DNA of 64,000 nt, from positions 930,001 through 994,000 of the forward strand of contig NZ_JACHLE010000001.1 in assembly GCF_014204415.1 (NCBI RefSeq), given 5' to 3'. The notes under the pieces are model-generated. The model was not told where the DNA came from. It ran no database searches and saw only the letters and a list, made by a program, of their open reading frames with translations. How positions within the stretch are numbered: the stretch's first letter is position 1; each line of letters starts with the position of its first letter. The stretch comes from Chryseobacterium defluvii. Its GTDB lineage: Bacteria > Bacteroidota > Bacteroidia > Flavobacteriales > Weeksellaceae. Of this stretch, positions 25,902 to 34,429 are shown piece after piece. Both the position numbers and the translations under genes were made by a program.

Positions 25902-27011
25902 TTAATCTTCTATTTTAAAATCGGCAACAGCATCCAGTTTCGGATATTTAGTTGCTGAAACAAATTTTTTGCCTGTGCAGTCTACTTCCAGCCAGCCTTT
26001 CCGTTTTTTCACATCTCCTACTTCCATTACAAACGGTATAAAGGATATTTCATCTTTTCCCTCTTCCATGACCTCTCTATACTGTACAGCCACATCCAGA
26101 ATGCATTCATGCTCCGTATTCAGCTTCACATTCCTGTAGACCACATCATAATGAGTTTCCTGGTTTTCCGGAATTTTGAGATAAGTTTCCCAGCCGGTAG
26201 TACCGGAATTCAGGTCACTCATCGCGCTCAAGGCATCATATAATGCGATGGTGTAATATTTTCTGGTTTGCTTCCTCGTGTAATCATCCACAAAATGCCC
26301 GCCTTCAAATAAAATGGTAGGCATTCCGCTCTTTATAAAATTGTCTCCGGTAGATGTCGGATAGAATTCATCAGAATATCTTCCAATCTGGTTAGGGATC
26401 AGGTGTTTTAAATGATCATAGACACGGGCAATGACCGCCATGCATTTTTTCCTGTTCTCCGTAACCGTACGTTCCACATTTTCTGAAGGGGCCAGAAAAG
26501 ACAATGTGGCCGGATGAACACCATCTGTAGTAAAGATGGTTCTCTGCTCATGAAGATTCAGGGCATAATCATATTTTTTAGAAGAGGCCATTGCTTTAAG
26601 GAATTTGATCTCTGTGCTGGCTTCATTATGAAAATCCCTGTTCAGGTCAATATCTGCTGCATTCAGCCTTGTCCATCGTTCCGAACCATCCGGATTTAAC
26701 ATAAAAATAAAATCCAGAGAGATCTTACTGAAAAGCTCTTCCTTCATTTGAGGTTGTTTATCCAAACTAATCAGCAGATCAAGCATGGCGTGGGTAGCAT
26801 TGGATTCATTACCATGCATCTGTGACCAGGCCAGAACATGAATGCTTCCTGTACCAACACTTAATTTGTAAATAGGCTTATCCAAATATGATCTTCCAAT
26901 CTCCTGAATGTAATCGCTGAGATTCGTCTGTAGGTAGAAAAATAATTTTTCAGGGGAAATATAGCGATTAGGAAAATCGGGATTCGGGAAATAGATCTGT
27001 TCAAAATTCAT
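25902..27011 (-). CDS. M14 family zinc carboxypeptidase
   Basis: 369 residues. Zinc ligands H and E in SQMHGNESNATH (about 63-74), with the third ligand His in LNLHEQRTIF (about 150-160). The region TILFEGGHFVDDY and the downstream beta-rich C-terminus match cytosolic M14-like enzymes of Bacteroidetes. No signal peptide, so probably intracellular removal of C-terminal or side-chain amino acids; the exact subfamily is uncertain. Convergent with DUF4920. A TAAATTTG box lies just upstream (27034-27041). Confidence 0.85.
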   Translation of the reverse strand: MNFEQIYFPNPDFPNRYISPEKLFFYLQTNLSDYIQEIGRSYLDKPIYKLSVGTGSIHVLAWSQMHGNESNATHAMLDLLISLDKQPQMKEELFSKISLDFIFMLNPDGSERWTRLNAADIDLNRDFHNEASTEIKFLKAMASSKKYDYALNLHEQRTIFTTDGVHPATLSFLAPSENVERTVTENRKKCMAVIARVYDHLKHLIPNQIGRYSDEFYPTSTGDNFIKSGMPTILFEGGHFVDDYTRKQTRKYYTIALYDALSAMSDLNSGTTGWETYLKIPENQETHYDVVYRNVKLNTEHECILDVAVQYREVMEEGKDEISFIPFVMEVGDVKKRKGWLEVDCTGKKFVSATKYPKLDAVADFKIED

Positions 27012-27110
27012 TTGTGAAATGGTTTACAGGAGTCAAATTTAACCATTTTTATGCTGAAAAAGAAATTAACATTTGTAACATTATTAAACAATGTAAATTG
27101 CCAGTTTGTC

Positions 27111-27138
27111 TGTGGATAAAATTGTGGATTGTGAATAA
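27111..27138 (-). promoter_or_regulatory. Pair of DnaA-box-like sites next to an AT-rich tract
   Basis: TGTGGATAA (27111-27119) and TGTGAATAA (27130-27138) both match TTATNCACA on the minus strand, 10 bases apart, and 27133-27200 is nearly all A/T. A handful of such 9-mers is expected by chance in 64 kb, and gene orientation does not switch here, so an origin is doubtful. Confidence 0.25.
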
Positions 27139-27746
27139 TTTAATATATTTAATTTAATTAATTTAAAATCAATAAATTATGTTATTTATTTAAAATAGTT
27201 TTTGAACTTTACTTTAAGTGGTAGAAATCCTATTTATACTGAATTGAGCGTAATTTCGTTAAACAAGAATAATGTGGAAAAGCGCATTGTTTTCCTTTAA
27301 TATACAAGTGTAAACAGGTTTAAATTCCAGGTTTATTACAGTTTTTATCTGGCAAATTCAGGTTGAAATAAATGATATAACTTTCCCGACTATGACTTTG
27401 GAAATGCTGCAACTAATGCAAGCTAAAACGAGCTATAATAAAGGATCAAAAGCTCTGTTAGCTATTACCCTTTACTTCTCATTTATATATTATAGGTATA
27501 AGATCAGGCATTTAACCTGTCTCCCACTCTAGACAGTAATTATGTACTATAATTTATCTGTATAAGCTATAAACAGGATATTTATGAAAAATATTTCACT
27601 TTAAATATAACATTATATCTTCTACCTCATTTGTTACTTTAAGTACTTTAACAGAAAGGCGATAACAAGATAAAATTCCCATTGTAAGTATATAACTGAC
27701 ATAATTTAAAATGTAAACTACTGTATATTAATACATTACTTTAATT

Positions 27747-27825
27747 TACTTTTGTATATTAAGATATTTTACATTTGTTTACTTTTGTGTCTTGCATTTG
27801 TAAACTTTATTTTTACATTTGTAAA
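27747..27825 (+). promoter_or_regulatory. Promoter and operator-like cluster of the XRE gene
   Basis: Two TACTTTTG boxes (27747-27754 and 27780-27787) are interleaved with repeats of a TTTACA/TGTAAA dyad: a full palindrome TTTACATTTGTAAA at 27812-27825 and half-sites near 27768-27773 and 27799-27804. This arrangement is typical of autoregulated XRE repressors. Confidence 0.5.
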
Positions 27826-27845
27826 GTAATTTTAAACCTTATTTT

Positions 27846-28373
27846 ATGAGTTTAAATGAGAGAATTTCAAAAGTGATCGAGTATTCAAATCTCACTTCTT
27901 CTGAGTTTGCAGATGAAATAGATGTACAACGTTCTTCTATTTCCCACATAACCTCCGGGAGAAACAAACCTTCCCTGGAGTTCATCATCAAGATAAAATC
28001 CCGCTTTCCTGAGATTTTATGGGACTGGCTAGTTACCGGCGAAGGCGAAATGCTGAAATCTGACCTTCCTGAAAAATACGAAACCGAGATTTCTGAAGAC
28101 AAAATAAAGCCCACACCTCTGCCGGATCTGTTCTCTTTAATTGATGATGATAATTTCGGAGTGACAGAAAGTGAGGACAGAACCCAAAAAGAAAGCCCGC
28201 GAGAATTCAATATTCCTTACCCAAGTACAAATGAAGAAAAAATAAGCGATTCTCAGCGATTAGAAAAACATAATGAAGAATTTGTCAGCCAAGTCATTGG
28301 AAATCAATATCATAAAATCAAAAGGATTGTTCTGTTCTTTGAAAACGGAAAATTTGAAAGTTATGAGCCTTAA
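27846..28373 (+). CDS. XRE-type helix-turn-helix transcriptional regulator
   Basis: 175 residues. The N-terminal HTH (residues 1-60) reads LNERISKVIEYSNLTSSEFADEIDVQRSSISHI in pattern, with the recognition helix near residues 29-40 and a conserved GRNKPSLEFIIKI after it, as in flavobacterial XRE proteins. The rest (about 70-175) is acidic, low-complexity and without a recognised domain, ending in a lysine/phenylalanine-rich strand. It has no partner gene and is preceded by a long gene-free region with repeated palindromes, suggesting autoregulation. Targets unknown. Confidence 0.85.
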   Translation: MSLNERISKVIEYSNLTSSEFADEIDVQRSSISHITSGRNKPSLEFIIKIKSRFPEILWDWLVTGEGEMLKSDLPEKYETEISEDKIKPTPLPDLFSLIDDDNFGVTESEDRTQKESPREFNIPYPSTNEEKISDSQRLEKHNEEFVSQVIGNQYHKIKRIVLFFENGKFESYEP

Positions 28374-28761
28374 AAAAACCTGATCAAAAAAAATGACCAG
28401 GTAAAAATATTTGAAGAAGAAAGCTAAAGCAGATTGCTTTATTTTTGTATATCATATTCCTTTTCTGTAAATCTTCCTTTTGAAATGAAGCAATCAAAAA
28501 TTCATAAAGAATATAGAGATATAGCCAGGCCTGGAATTTATTTATTATTCAGGAAATTTACTATCAGGAATCAATAGTCAGAAGTAAAGGTTATTTCATA
28601 GATATCAGTTTTATTAATCAAATATATTAAATATAATTAAATCAACAATAAAAACATTAAAGTTTTATATTATTATTAACATATTAAATAATTATAATAT
28701 TTTTTATCAATTAAACATTTAATTAATATTATAAGCTTTTTCCTAATATAATAAAAAGAAA
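28374..28761. other. Gene-free AT-rich region
   Basis: About 390 bp. It begins with a weak hairpin (ACCTGATC with GACCAGGT, 28378-28402) after the XRE stop, then sequence with no ORF or repeat I can identify, becoming extremely AT-rich at 28620-28750. Confidence 0.55.
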
Positions 28762-28786
28762 AAAGCTTCACAAAATGTAAAGCTTT
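28762..28786 (-). terminator. Terminator after proline dehydrogenase
   Basis: Stem AAAGCTT with AAGCTTT plus inner pairs (one mismatch), followed on the minus strand by a T-rich tract. Confidence 0.7.
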
Positions 28787-28809
28787 CATATCTGTTTTTC
28801 AAGATCATT

Positions 28810-29979
28810 CTATCGATTTTTCCTTCTTTCCAATTCTTTTTTGATAAGGCCTAGTTCCCGCCCTGTCTGTCCTGCAACGGAAGTATTTTCCCGGGCTCTT
28901 CTGGTAAGGTATGGCACCACATCCTTCACGGGGCCGTAAGGGAGGTATTTGGCCGCATTATAGCCTTTATCTGACAAATAGAAGGTAATATTATCACTCA
29001 TCCCATAAAGCTGCCCGAAATGGATGTGAGGATTGTTATTTTCAAGAGATCGGGCCTTCATTTTATCCATTACCAGTTCCGAAGAGATCTCATTATGGGT
29101 CCCGAAGAAAGCGGAAACTTTATCCAAATGCTCCATTACGAAATCGATTCCTGCATTATAATTTTTATCGGAAGCTTCTTTGGTAGGCTGGATCGGATCC
29201 GGATATCCTTTTTCCTCCGCTCTGGCTCTTTCTTTTTCCATATAGGCGCCCCGAACGATCTTGTAACCGATGAAATAATTCTTTTCCCTGGCTCTCTGCA
29301 GATGTTCATTCATATATTCCAGCCTTCCGGTTCTGTACATCTGGATCGTATTCCAAACAATGGGTTTTTCCTGATTGTATTTCTCCATCATCTCTTCACA
29401 AAGATGGTCTGCCGCATCCTGCATCCAGGTTTCCTCTGCGTCTACCATCACTTTTTTATCATGCTCATGGCAAAGTTTGCACACCTCATCAAATCTTTTT
29501 ACCACTCTTATCCATTCTTCCTTCTGGCTTGAGGTAAGCTCCGCATTTTTCCCGACAGCTTCATAGAGATCTATTCTGCCAAAAGCCGTAGGTTTGAAAA
29601 CAATAAAGGGAATAGCAGGATTTCCCACCGAAAATTTAACAATATCTTTGATCTCATTGCAAACGGCATCGAAGGTTTCTTCATCTTCTTTTCCTTCTAT
29701 GGAATAATCAAAAATACTTCCCACACCTCTATTGAAAAGCTGCTTCACCACTTTCATGCTTTCTTCGCGGGTCTCACCGCCGCAAAACTGCTCAAATAAG
29801 GTATTTTTCACAATCCCGGTAACAAAAGGGAAATTGTTGTGAACCGTAAAATTAAGGACTGAAGTACCAAGGCTGGTAAGCGCAGGCTGTTCGATCATTT
29901 TGAACATCCAGTACGCTTTTCTGAGTTGTGCATCAGACTTGTCTGCAAATGCAACTTTAGTATCGTTAAAAATGGGCAT
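28810..29979 (-). CDS. Proline dehydrogenase family protein
   Basis: FAD enzyme oxidising L-proline to pyrroline-5-carboxylate, passing electrons to quinone. 389 residues, the monofunctional form. The TIM-barrel strands carry KVMVDAEETWMQ (about residue 155-166), YKIVRGAYMEKERARA (about 235-250), and the C-terminal YLTRRARENTS (about 360-370), whose Arg residues bind the proline carboxylate. The N-terminus MPIFNDTKVAFADKSD is typical of the Bacteroidetes proteins. A TACCTTTG box at 30004-30011 is the likely -7 element. It has no P5C dehydrogenase next to it. Confidence 0.93.
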   Translation of the reverse strand: MPIFNDTKVAFADKSDAQLRKAYWMFKMIEQPALTSLGTSVLNFTVHNNFPFVTGIVKNTLFEQFCGGETREESMKVVKQLFNRGVGSIFDYSIEGKEDEETFDAVCNEIKDIVKFSVGNPAIPFIVFKPTAFGRIDLYEAVGKNAELTSSQKEEWIRVVKRFDEVCKLCHEHDKKVMVDAEETWMQDAADHLCEEMMEKYNQEKPIVWNTIQMYRTGRLEYMNEHLQRAREKNYFIGYKIVRGAYMEKERARAEEKGYPDPIQPTKEASDKNYNAGIDFVMEHLDKVSAFFGTHNEISSELVMDKMKARSLENNNPHIHFGQLYGMSDNITFYLSDKGYNAAKYLPYGPVKDVVPYLTRRARENTSVAGQTGRELGLIKKELERRKNR

Positions 29980-30003
29980 TCCTTTTTATTAAATTTAGTT
30001 CTG

Positions 30004-30011
30004 CAAAGGTA
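30004..30011 (-). promoter_or_regulatory. -7 promoter box for proline dehydrogenase
   Basis: TACCTTTG on the minus strand, 24 bases before the start codon. Confidence 0.5.
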
Positions 30012-30043
30012 ATAATAACCGCAGTCTTTTAAAAGAATATTTT

Positions 30044-30979
30044 CTATATTTTGCTCTCTATCCCGTTCAAAAGCATGGCAATTATTCCTATAAAAACCCA
30101 TAATCGGAGGATATTAAGAGTCGCAGACTTGCTTCTTCTGGAATAGTCCAAAAACAGGTAAATACAAAGAATGATGATGAATAATCCGCCTGCAAAATAA
30201 TACCCCATAAACCCTGAAACACCGGTTCTGGCAATGATCTTCATAGAAACAGCCATTGTAATGATCAGGAGGGAGATCATGATTATTTTGGTGATATTGG
30301 TCTTAAAGTAATTGGGGATCGTAGTGTACCCGAATGTTTTGTCTACACTCTTTGTAAGGGTGTCCTTGGTGATATCTATGGATAAAAGGATCAGAAAGAG
30401 AAATATGGCCATTAAAAAGACCTTCATGGAAAAAGTCTCGTAATATACCATCATTCCAAAAAAAGGATATAAGGTGAGGCTTACAAAGGTGAGGTTATTG
30501 ATGATTAAAATCCGGCTTAACTTGTGGCTGTAAAACCACATGAAAAACTGGTAAATCACAAAGAAAACAAATACCCTGTGCGAGATCATCCATGCCACTC
30601 CCAAAGAAATAATGCTTAATCCCAGATAGGCATACAGGAAATATTTTTGCTGAATAAAGCTCTGGATCCTTGTCCTGAAAGGCTTCATAATATGATCTTT
30701 CTCAAAATCATAGAACTGATTGATGATCCCTCCCGCCAGAATACTTAAAACGGTACAGAAAATAATACCGTGTACTTTAAAATCAAAGACAAAGTTCCTT
30801 AGGCTTTCTTCCTGATTAAAAAGAAAAAAAGTAGAAACATAGAGGGCAAACGTAAGCAGGGCCGCTACAAAGACCCTGGCTCCCAAAAGAAACCCCACCA
30901 ATTGTGAGAATCTGTAAAATAAAGATTTAGAAGCCGTATTTTTAGGTTGGAAAGTTTCTTTTTCAGAATTCATTCCCAT
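30044..30979 (-). CDS. UbiA-family prenyltransferase (possible geranylgeranylglycerol-phosphate type)
   Basis: 311 residues (309 if Met3 is the start), about eight or nine membrane helices. First aspartate motif GGIINQFYDFEKDHIMKP (about 81-98, NxxxDxxxD) and second LSIDITKDTLTKSVDKTFG (about 198-216) show an active prenyltransferase. Homologues in Flavobacteriia are often named geranylgeranylglycerol-phosphate geranylgeranyltransferase. It follows mevalonate kinase by five bases, so an isoprenoid diphosphate as donor fits the context. Product is not certain: it is unlikely to be MenA, which is encoded at 10866. Confidence 0.82.
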   Translation of the reverse strand: MGMNSEKETFQPKNTASKSLFYRFSQLVGFLLGARVFVAALLTFALYVSTFFLFNQEESLRNFVFDFKVHGIIFCTVLSILAGGIINQFYDFEKDHIMKPFRTRIQSFIQQKYFLYAYLGLSIISLGVAWMISHRVFVFFVIYQFFMWFYSHKLSRILIINNLTFVSLTLYPFFGMMVYYETFSMKVFLMAIFLFLILLSIDITKDTLTKSVDKTFGYTTIPNYFKTNITKIIMISLLIITMAVSMKIIARTGVSGFMGYYFAGGLFIIILCIYLFLDYSRRSKSATLNILRLWVFIGIIAMLLNGIESKI

Positions 30980-30984
30980 TTCGT

Positions 30985-31911
30985 TTAAAATCTGTAGATC
31001 ACTTCCTTATGGAATCCATCCAGCATTTTTTCGGCTTTCTCATAGTCTTTGGTAAAGCCCAGAATATACCCTCCGCCACCGCTTCCGCAGAGTTTCAGAT
31101 AGTAAGCATTGGAATCCAGCCCTTTTTTCCAGACATTAAAAATGCTTTCCGGGATCATGGGACGAAAATGTTCATAAGCCCAGTTTGAAAGCTTTTTAAG
31201 ATTTCTGAAGAACGGATTCATGTCTTTTTTAAGGAAAGCCTCGATACAGGCATTGTTATAACGGATAAACTCTTCCTTAAGTGTTTTACGGAACCCTTCT
31301 GTCTTCATTTTTTCAAAGAAGATCTGAACCATAGGCCCTGTTTCACCGGTCATTCCCGAGTCGATAAGGAAAATGGCTCCTTTTCCTTCTTCACTTTCAG
31401 GAATGGCTACTTTATCCACACTTTCTTTATTTTCTATAAGAATCGGAAGATTCATATAGCAGATAAGAGGATCAATTCCCGAGCTTCTGCCATGAAAATA
31501 GCTTTCCATCAGCCCGAAAACCTTTTTAAGGTTCTTCAGCTGGTCTTTTGAAATATTTTCGGGATTATATTTTGTAATTGAATATCGTTCAAAAATAGCG
31601 GCTACCAATGCTCCTGAGCTACCTACGCCATAGCCCTGAGGGATATTGCTGTCAAAGAACAGCCCTTCAGAAATCTCGTACTGAAATTTCTGAACATCCA
31701 GCTCAAATCCTTTCGGAAGTTCCAGATCCAGCAGGTAATCTGCATATTTCGTTAAATGGGTATTGGATTTTTTTTCAAATTCCGAATCCAGTGATGAGAA
31801 TTTGAGGGCACCTTTATAAAAACTGTAAGGTAGTGTCAAACCTTGGGAATCTTCAATGATTCCGTATTCTCCAAATAAAAGAATTTTTGCGTAAAATAAA
31901 GGGTTTGTCAT
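30985..31911 (-). CDS. Mevalonate kinase-like GHMP kinase
   Basis: 308 residues. The GHMP phosphate loop is NIPQGYGVGSSGALVAAI (about 90-107, GxGSSG), the N-terminus YAKILLFGEYGIIED carries the conserved substrate-side motif, and KLCGSGGGGYILGF near residue 275-288 is the C-terminal glycine motif. These features fit mevalonate kinase, which phosphorylates mevalonate in the eukaryote-type isoprenoid route used by Flavobacteriia. Other pathway genes are not in the window. Probably the first gene of a two-gene operon with the UbiA protein and has a good promoter. Confidence 0.85.
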   Translation of the reverse strand: MTNPLFYAKILLFGEYGIIEDSQGLTLPYSFYKGALKFSSLDSEFEKKSNTHLTKYADYLLDLELPKGFELDVQKFQYEISEGLFFDSNIPQGYGVGSSGALVAAIFERYSITKYNPENISKDQLKNLKKVFGLMESYFHGRSSGIDPLICYMNLPILIENKESVDKVAIPESEEGKGAIFLIDSGMTGETGPMVQIFFEKMKTEGFRKTLKEEFIRYNNACIEAFLKKDMNPFFRNLKKLSNWAYEHFRPMIPESIFNVWKKGLDSNAYYLKLCGSGGGGYILGFTKDYEKAEKMLDGFHKEVIYRF

Positions 31912-31932
31912 CTATATATACAAATCTTTTTG

Positions 31933-31966
31933 CAAAGTTAAAATTATTTCGCTGAATATAAGCAAA
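31933..31966 (-). promoter_or_regulatory. Promoter of mevalonate kinase/UbiA unit
   Basis: On the minus strand, -33 TTTG (31963-31966) and -7 TAACTTTG (31933-31940) with 22-base spacing, 21 bases before the start codon. Confidence 0.6.
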
Positions 31967-32040
31967 TTTTAAGCCGAATTGTCTTATTTGTGCCCAGCTT
32001 ATTAAATTAAACTTAATCCAAGAAAATACTCCTAAATAAA

Positions 32041-32063
32041 AAAGCCTGAAATCATCAGGCTTT
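32041..32063 (-). terminator. Terminator of the metalloprotease gene
   Basis: 9-bp stem AAAGCCTGA with TCAGGCTTT, 5-nt loop, then a minus-strand T-run. Confidence 0.85.
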
Positions 32064-32074
32064 CTATGTGAATA

Positions 32075-34246
32075 TTATTGCTTAATCAGCTTCTTGTTTA
32101 CAATTTGCTTTTCTGTCTCCACTGATACTATATAGTTTCCTTTCAGTAGTGAGGAAACATTTACTTCCTGCTTATTTCCTTTCACTGATGATGCTGAAAT
32201 TACCAGTCGGCCAGATTCATCAAATATTTTATAGGATTTCAGGTTTTCTTTGGAAGATATCACTACCACATTTTTGGCAGGGTTCGGATAGATATTGATT
32301 ATACTGTTTTTCACATCAACATCATCTACCCCTAAAACAGCACATGAAAAAGTTGCATTCCAACCTGCTGCACTGATGGCCTCATCGGATATAAACCGCA
32401 CTGTGATGGCTCCTGAAGGATGTGTAGAGGTAAAAGGCCCCGGTACAGTATCCCCTGTTAATCCAATCCCGTTTGCAAACAAAGGCGAAGATGTAGAAGG
32501 ACCGTCATAAACGAACATATAATCATAATCCAATTCTAAATCAAATTGCGTAAATGTCATGGTAAGGGAACCATTAGCCGGATAGAATGTCTTCACTATC
32601 GTCTGGTTATCGGAATAGTTGAATAGGGAACCTCCCGTATCTGTAAACTGCTGCGCTCCGCTACACCATTCTGCATCTGTCAGGAACAGCTGAGTTCTCT
32701 GATAAGCCCCTGATCCGGAACAATCTGTTCCTACATGCACTACGTAATACGTCGCTGGTTGAAGGTTAGTAAAATTAAGAGTCTGGCTGTTTGTATTTCC
32801 GCTACTTACCGTAGAGCCATCCAGCATTTTGGTAAGCTTATATTTCCAGGATGTGGATGCCGCATCCGTGAAGGCAGCATTGGCGGTACTTTGTGTAATA
32901 CCACTCACACTTAATCCTGTAACGGTGGTGCCACATGACTCCGTGCAGTTGGTACCAAGACACGGCTTGGATTCTACCGTATTTCTGATCAGGGCAGCCG
33001 GCTGAGGGCCGAATCCGTTAGCAAAGCTGATTCCTACTCCGGAAATCAAATGGCAATAACTCATAATGGTTCCTTTTGTAGAAGTAGACGGGATCGGGCC
33101 ACTACATCCTTCATTAGCGCCTGCCTGTGGGCCGCAACCGTCAATAGCAGTATTATTTCCGTTCCAGGCACATGCATGGGTATGAGGAGATCCTAAACCA
33201 TGCCCCATTTCATGGGTCATTGCCTGGATAGTCCAGGAATAAACCGGAACATCACTATACGTCTGTGAAATCCCCGAATAGGCATATCTGTTAGCTGTAC
33301 AAAGTGAATTCAGATAAGCTACACTTGTTGTTGCAGGAGCGTTAACCAAATGCGCCAGATCTCCGTTAAAAGAAGTTCTGTTATTTCTAAAGTTACCTAG
33401 GTTAGTACTTGGATTTCCGGTATATGGGTCTACAGTCGTCCAGATATAGATCTCGCTTAATGCCGTTTTAACATTATCATTGTTATACAATGTAGCGATA
33501 TTATTGTGAACGGCTGTCAGCCAGTTGGCAGTGGTTGTGGTATTTGAACCATTATTCTGATAAGGTTTGAAACAGATCTCATAATATACCCTGACACAGT
33601 TTTCCGTTAATGCTTTTTTACTTACAGCCGGGTCAAAAGATATTTTTTGAGACTGGTTTTCTGCCAGCTCGTCTACTTCACAAACAAAAGGATTTAAGCC
33701 TGTCAGTTTCGAGTCGGAATAGCTTACAAAATCTTCAGAGTTCTTTACTTTTCCCAAAACTACATTTCCAAGCTCCATTGTAGAAACAACCCCTACCACA
33801 TCATTATCAAAGAAGCTGAATGCAACAACTGAGCTGTTGTCCCCTTTTACGATACCCTGATAATATACTCCGGGGGTGTATTGTACGATCTCTCCTTTAT
33901 TGGTTGTTACTTTAAAGTCATTGGTGAAGATCTGATTTTTATATAGCTCAACCGTGATCTGCTTATCTCCCTGAAAAGGAAATGATACTTCAATAAATTC
34001 AGGTTTATCTTTGATCAGTCTTTTTAATTCGGCAGACTTTATATTGATCACTGTAATATCCGTGGCTGCCCTTTTATACTCAACAATTTTATCTGAAGCT
34101 TTATTGACTTCAAATACATCATATTTCGTGAAGTTTTTATTCTGGTCATGGTACTCAGAAACCTTTTGAGCCACCGGACGCAGTTTCTGCCCAAAGCTAA
34201 AAACAAAGCATTGCAAAATGCAAAGGAACAGAATTTTCTTAATCAT
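32075..34246 (-). CDS. T9SS-secreted reprolysin-like zinc metalloprotease with CUB and sorting domain
   Basis: 723 residues, exported through Sec (signal peptide 1-19) and the type IX system. A pro-domain (20-200) leads to an M12-type catalytic domain with HEMGHGLGSPHTH (about 345-357), the metzincin HExxHxxGxxH zinc site, and SYCHL for the Met-turn-like region near 390. Then come a fibronectin-III-like module (about 435-525) and a CUB-like module (about 526-635, with VYDGPSTSSPLF). The C-terminal ~75 residues are the T9SS type A sorting domain (NIYPNPAKN, LLKGNYIVSVETE). Likely degrades extracellular proteins. Confidence 0.9.
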   Translation of the reverse strand: MIKKILFLCILQCFVFSFGQKLRPVAQKVSEYHDQNKNFTKYDVFEVNKASDKIVEYKRAATDITVINIKSAELKRLIKDKPEFIEVSFPFQGDKQITVELYKNQIFTNDFKVTTNKGEIVQYTPGVYYQGIVKGDNSSVVAFSFFDNDVVGVVSTMELGNVVLGKVKNSEDFVSYSDSKLTGLNPFVCEVDELAENQSQKISFDPAVSKKALTENCVRVYYEICFKPYQNNGSNTTTTANWLTAVHNNIATLYNNDNVKTALSEIYIWTTVDPYTGNPSTNLGNFRNNRTSFNGDLAHLVNAPATTSVAYLNSLCTANRYAYSGISQTYSDVPVYSWTIQAMTHEMGHGLGSPHTHACAWNGNNTAIDGCGPQAGANEGCSGPIPSTSTKGTIMSYCHLISGVGISFANGFGPQPAALIRNTVESKPCLGTNCTESCGTTVTGLSVSGITQSTANAAFTDAASTSWKYKLTKMLDGSTVSSGNTNSQTLNFTNLQPATYYVVHVGTDCSGSGAYQRTQLFLTDAEWCSGAQQFTDTGGSLFNYSDNQTIVKTFYPANGSLTMTFTQFDLELDYDYMFVYDGPSTSSPLFANGIGLTGDTVPGPFTSTHPSGAITVRFISDEAISAAGWNATFSCAVLGVDDVDVKNSIINIYPNPAKNVVVISSKENLKSYKIFDESGRLVISASSVKGNKQEVNVSSLLKGNYIVSVETEKQIVNKKLIKQ

Positions 34247-34402
34247 TTTTCAAATTATTACGATTTGCAAATAAACAAAAAAAATCAAAATCCGGTGACA
34301 GGTTTTCACAAACTTCTGCTAAAATTTATTCCAACAGGAATAATAAAGGCTAATTAATTAAACTTCTGATCAGCTTTATCCCTTAAAATATTAAAAATAA
34401 AA

Positions 34403-34424
34403 AAGACGTTAAAAATAACGTCTT
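34403..34424 (-). terminator. Terminator of the UMF1-type MFS gene
   Basis: 9-bp stem AAGACGTTA with TAACGTCTT, 4-nt loop; T-rich on the minus strand. Confidence 0.8.
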
Positions 34425-34429
34425 CTGTT

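Larger units (their letters stand above)
27012..27845. other. Long AT-rich gene-free region
   Basis: 834 bp without a credible ORF on either strand. Near the left end are a -7 box for the M14 gene (27034-27041), two TTATNCACA boxes (27111-27119 and 27130-27138, both in minus orientation) and 60 bp of almost pure A/T. The middle (27200-27690) shows no motif I can name. The right end holds the operator-like cluster of the XRE gene. Confidence 0.6.

Noticed and set aside
27012..27845. Replication origin
   Set aside because: Only two DnaA-like boxes, no dnaA or dnaN nearby, and genes on both sides stay on the minus strand.
29020..29532. 170-residue plus-strand ORF
   Set aside because: Antisense shadow of proline dehydrogenase; composition and lack of motifs show it is not a gene.
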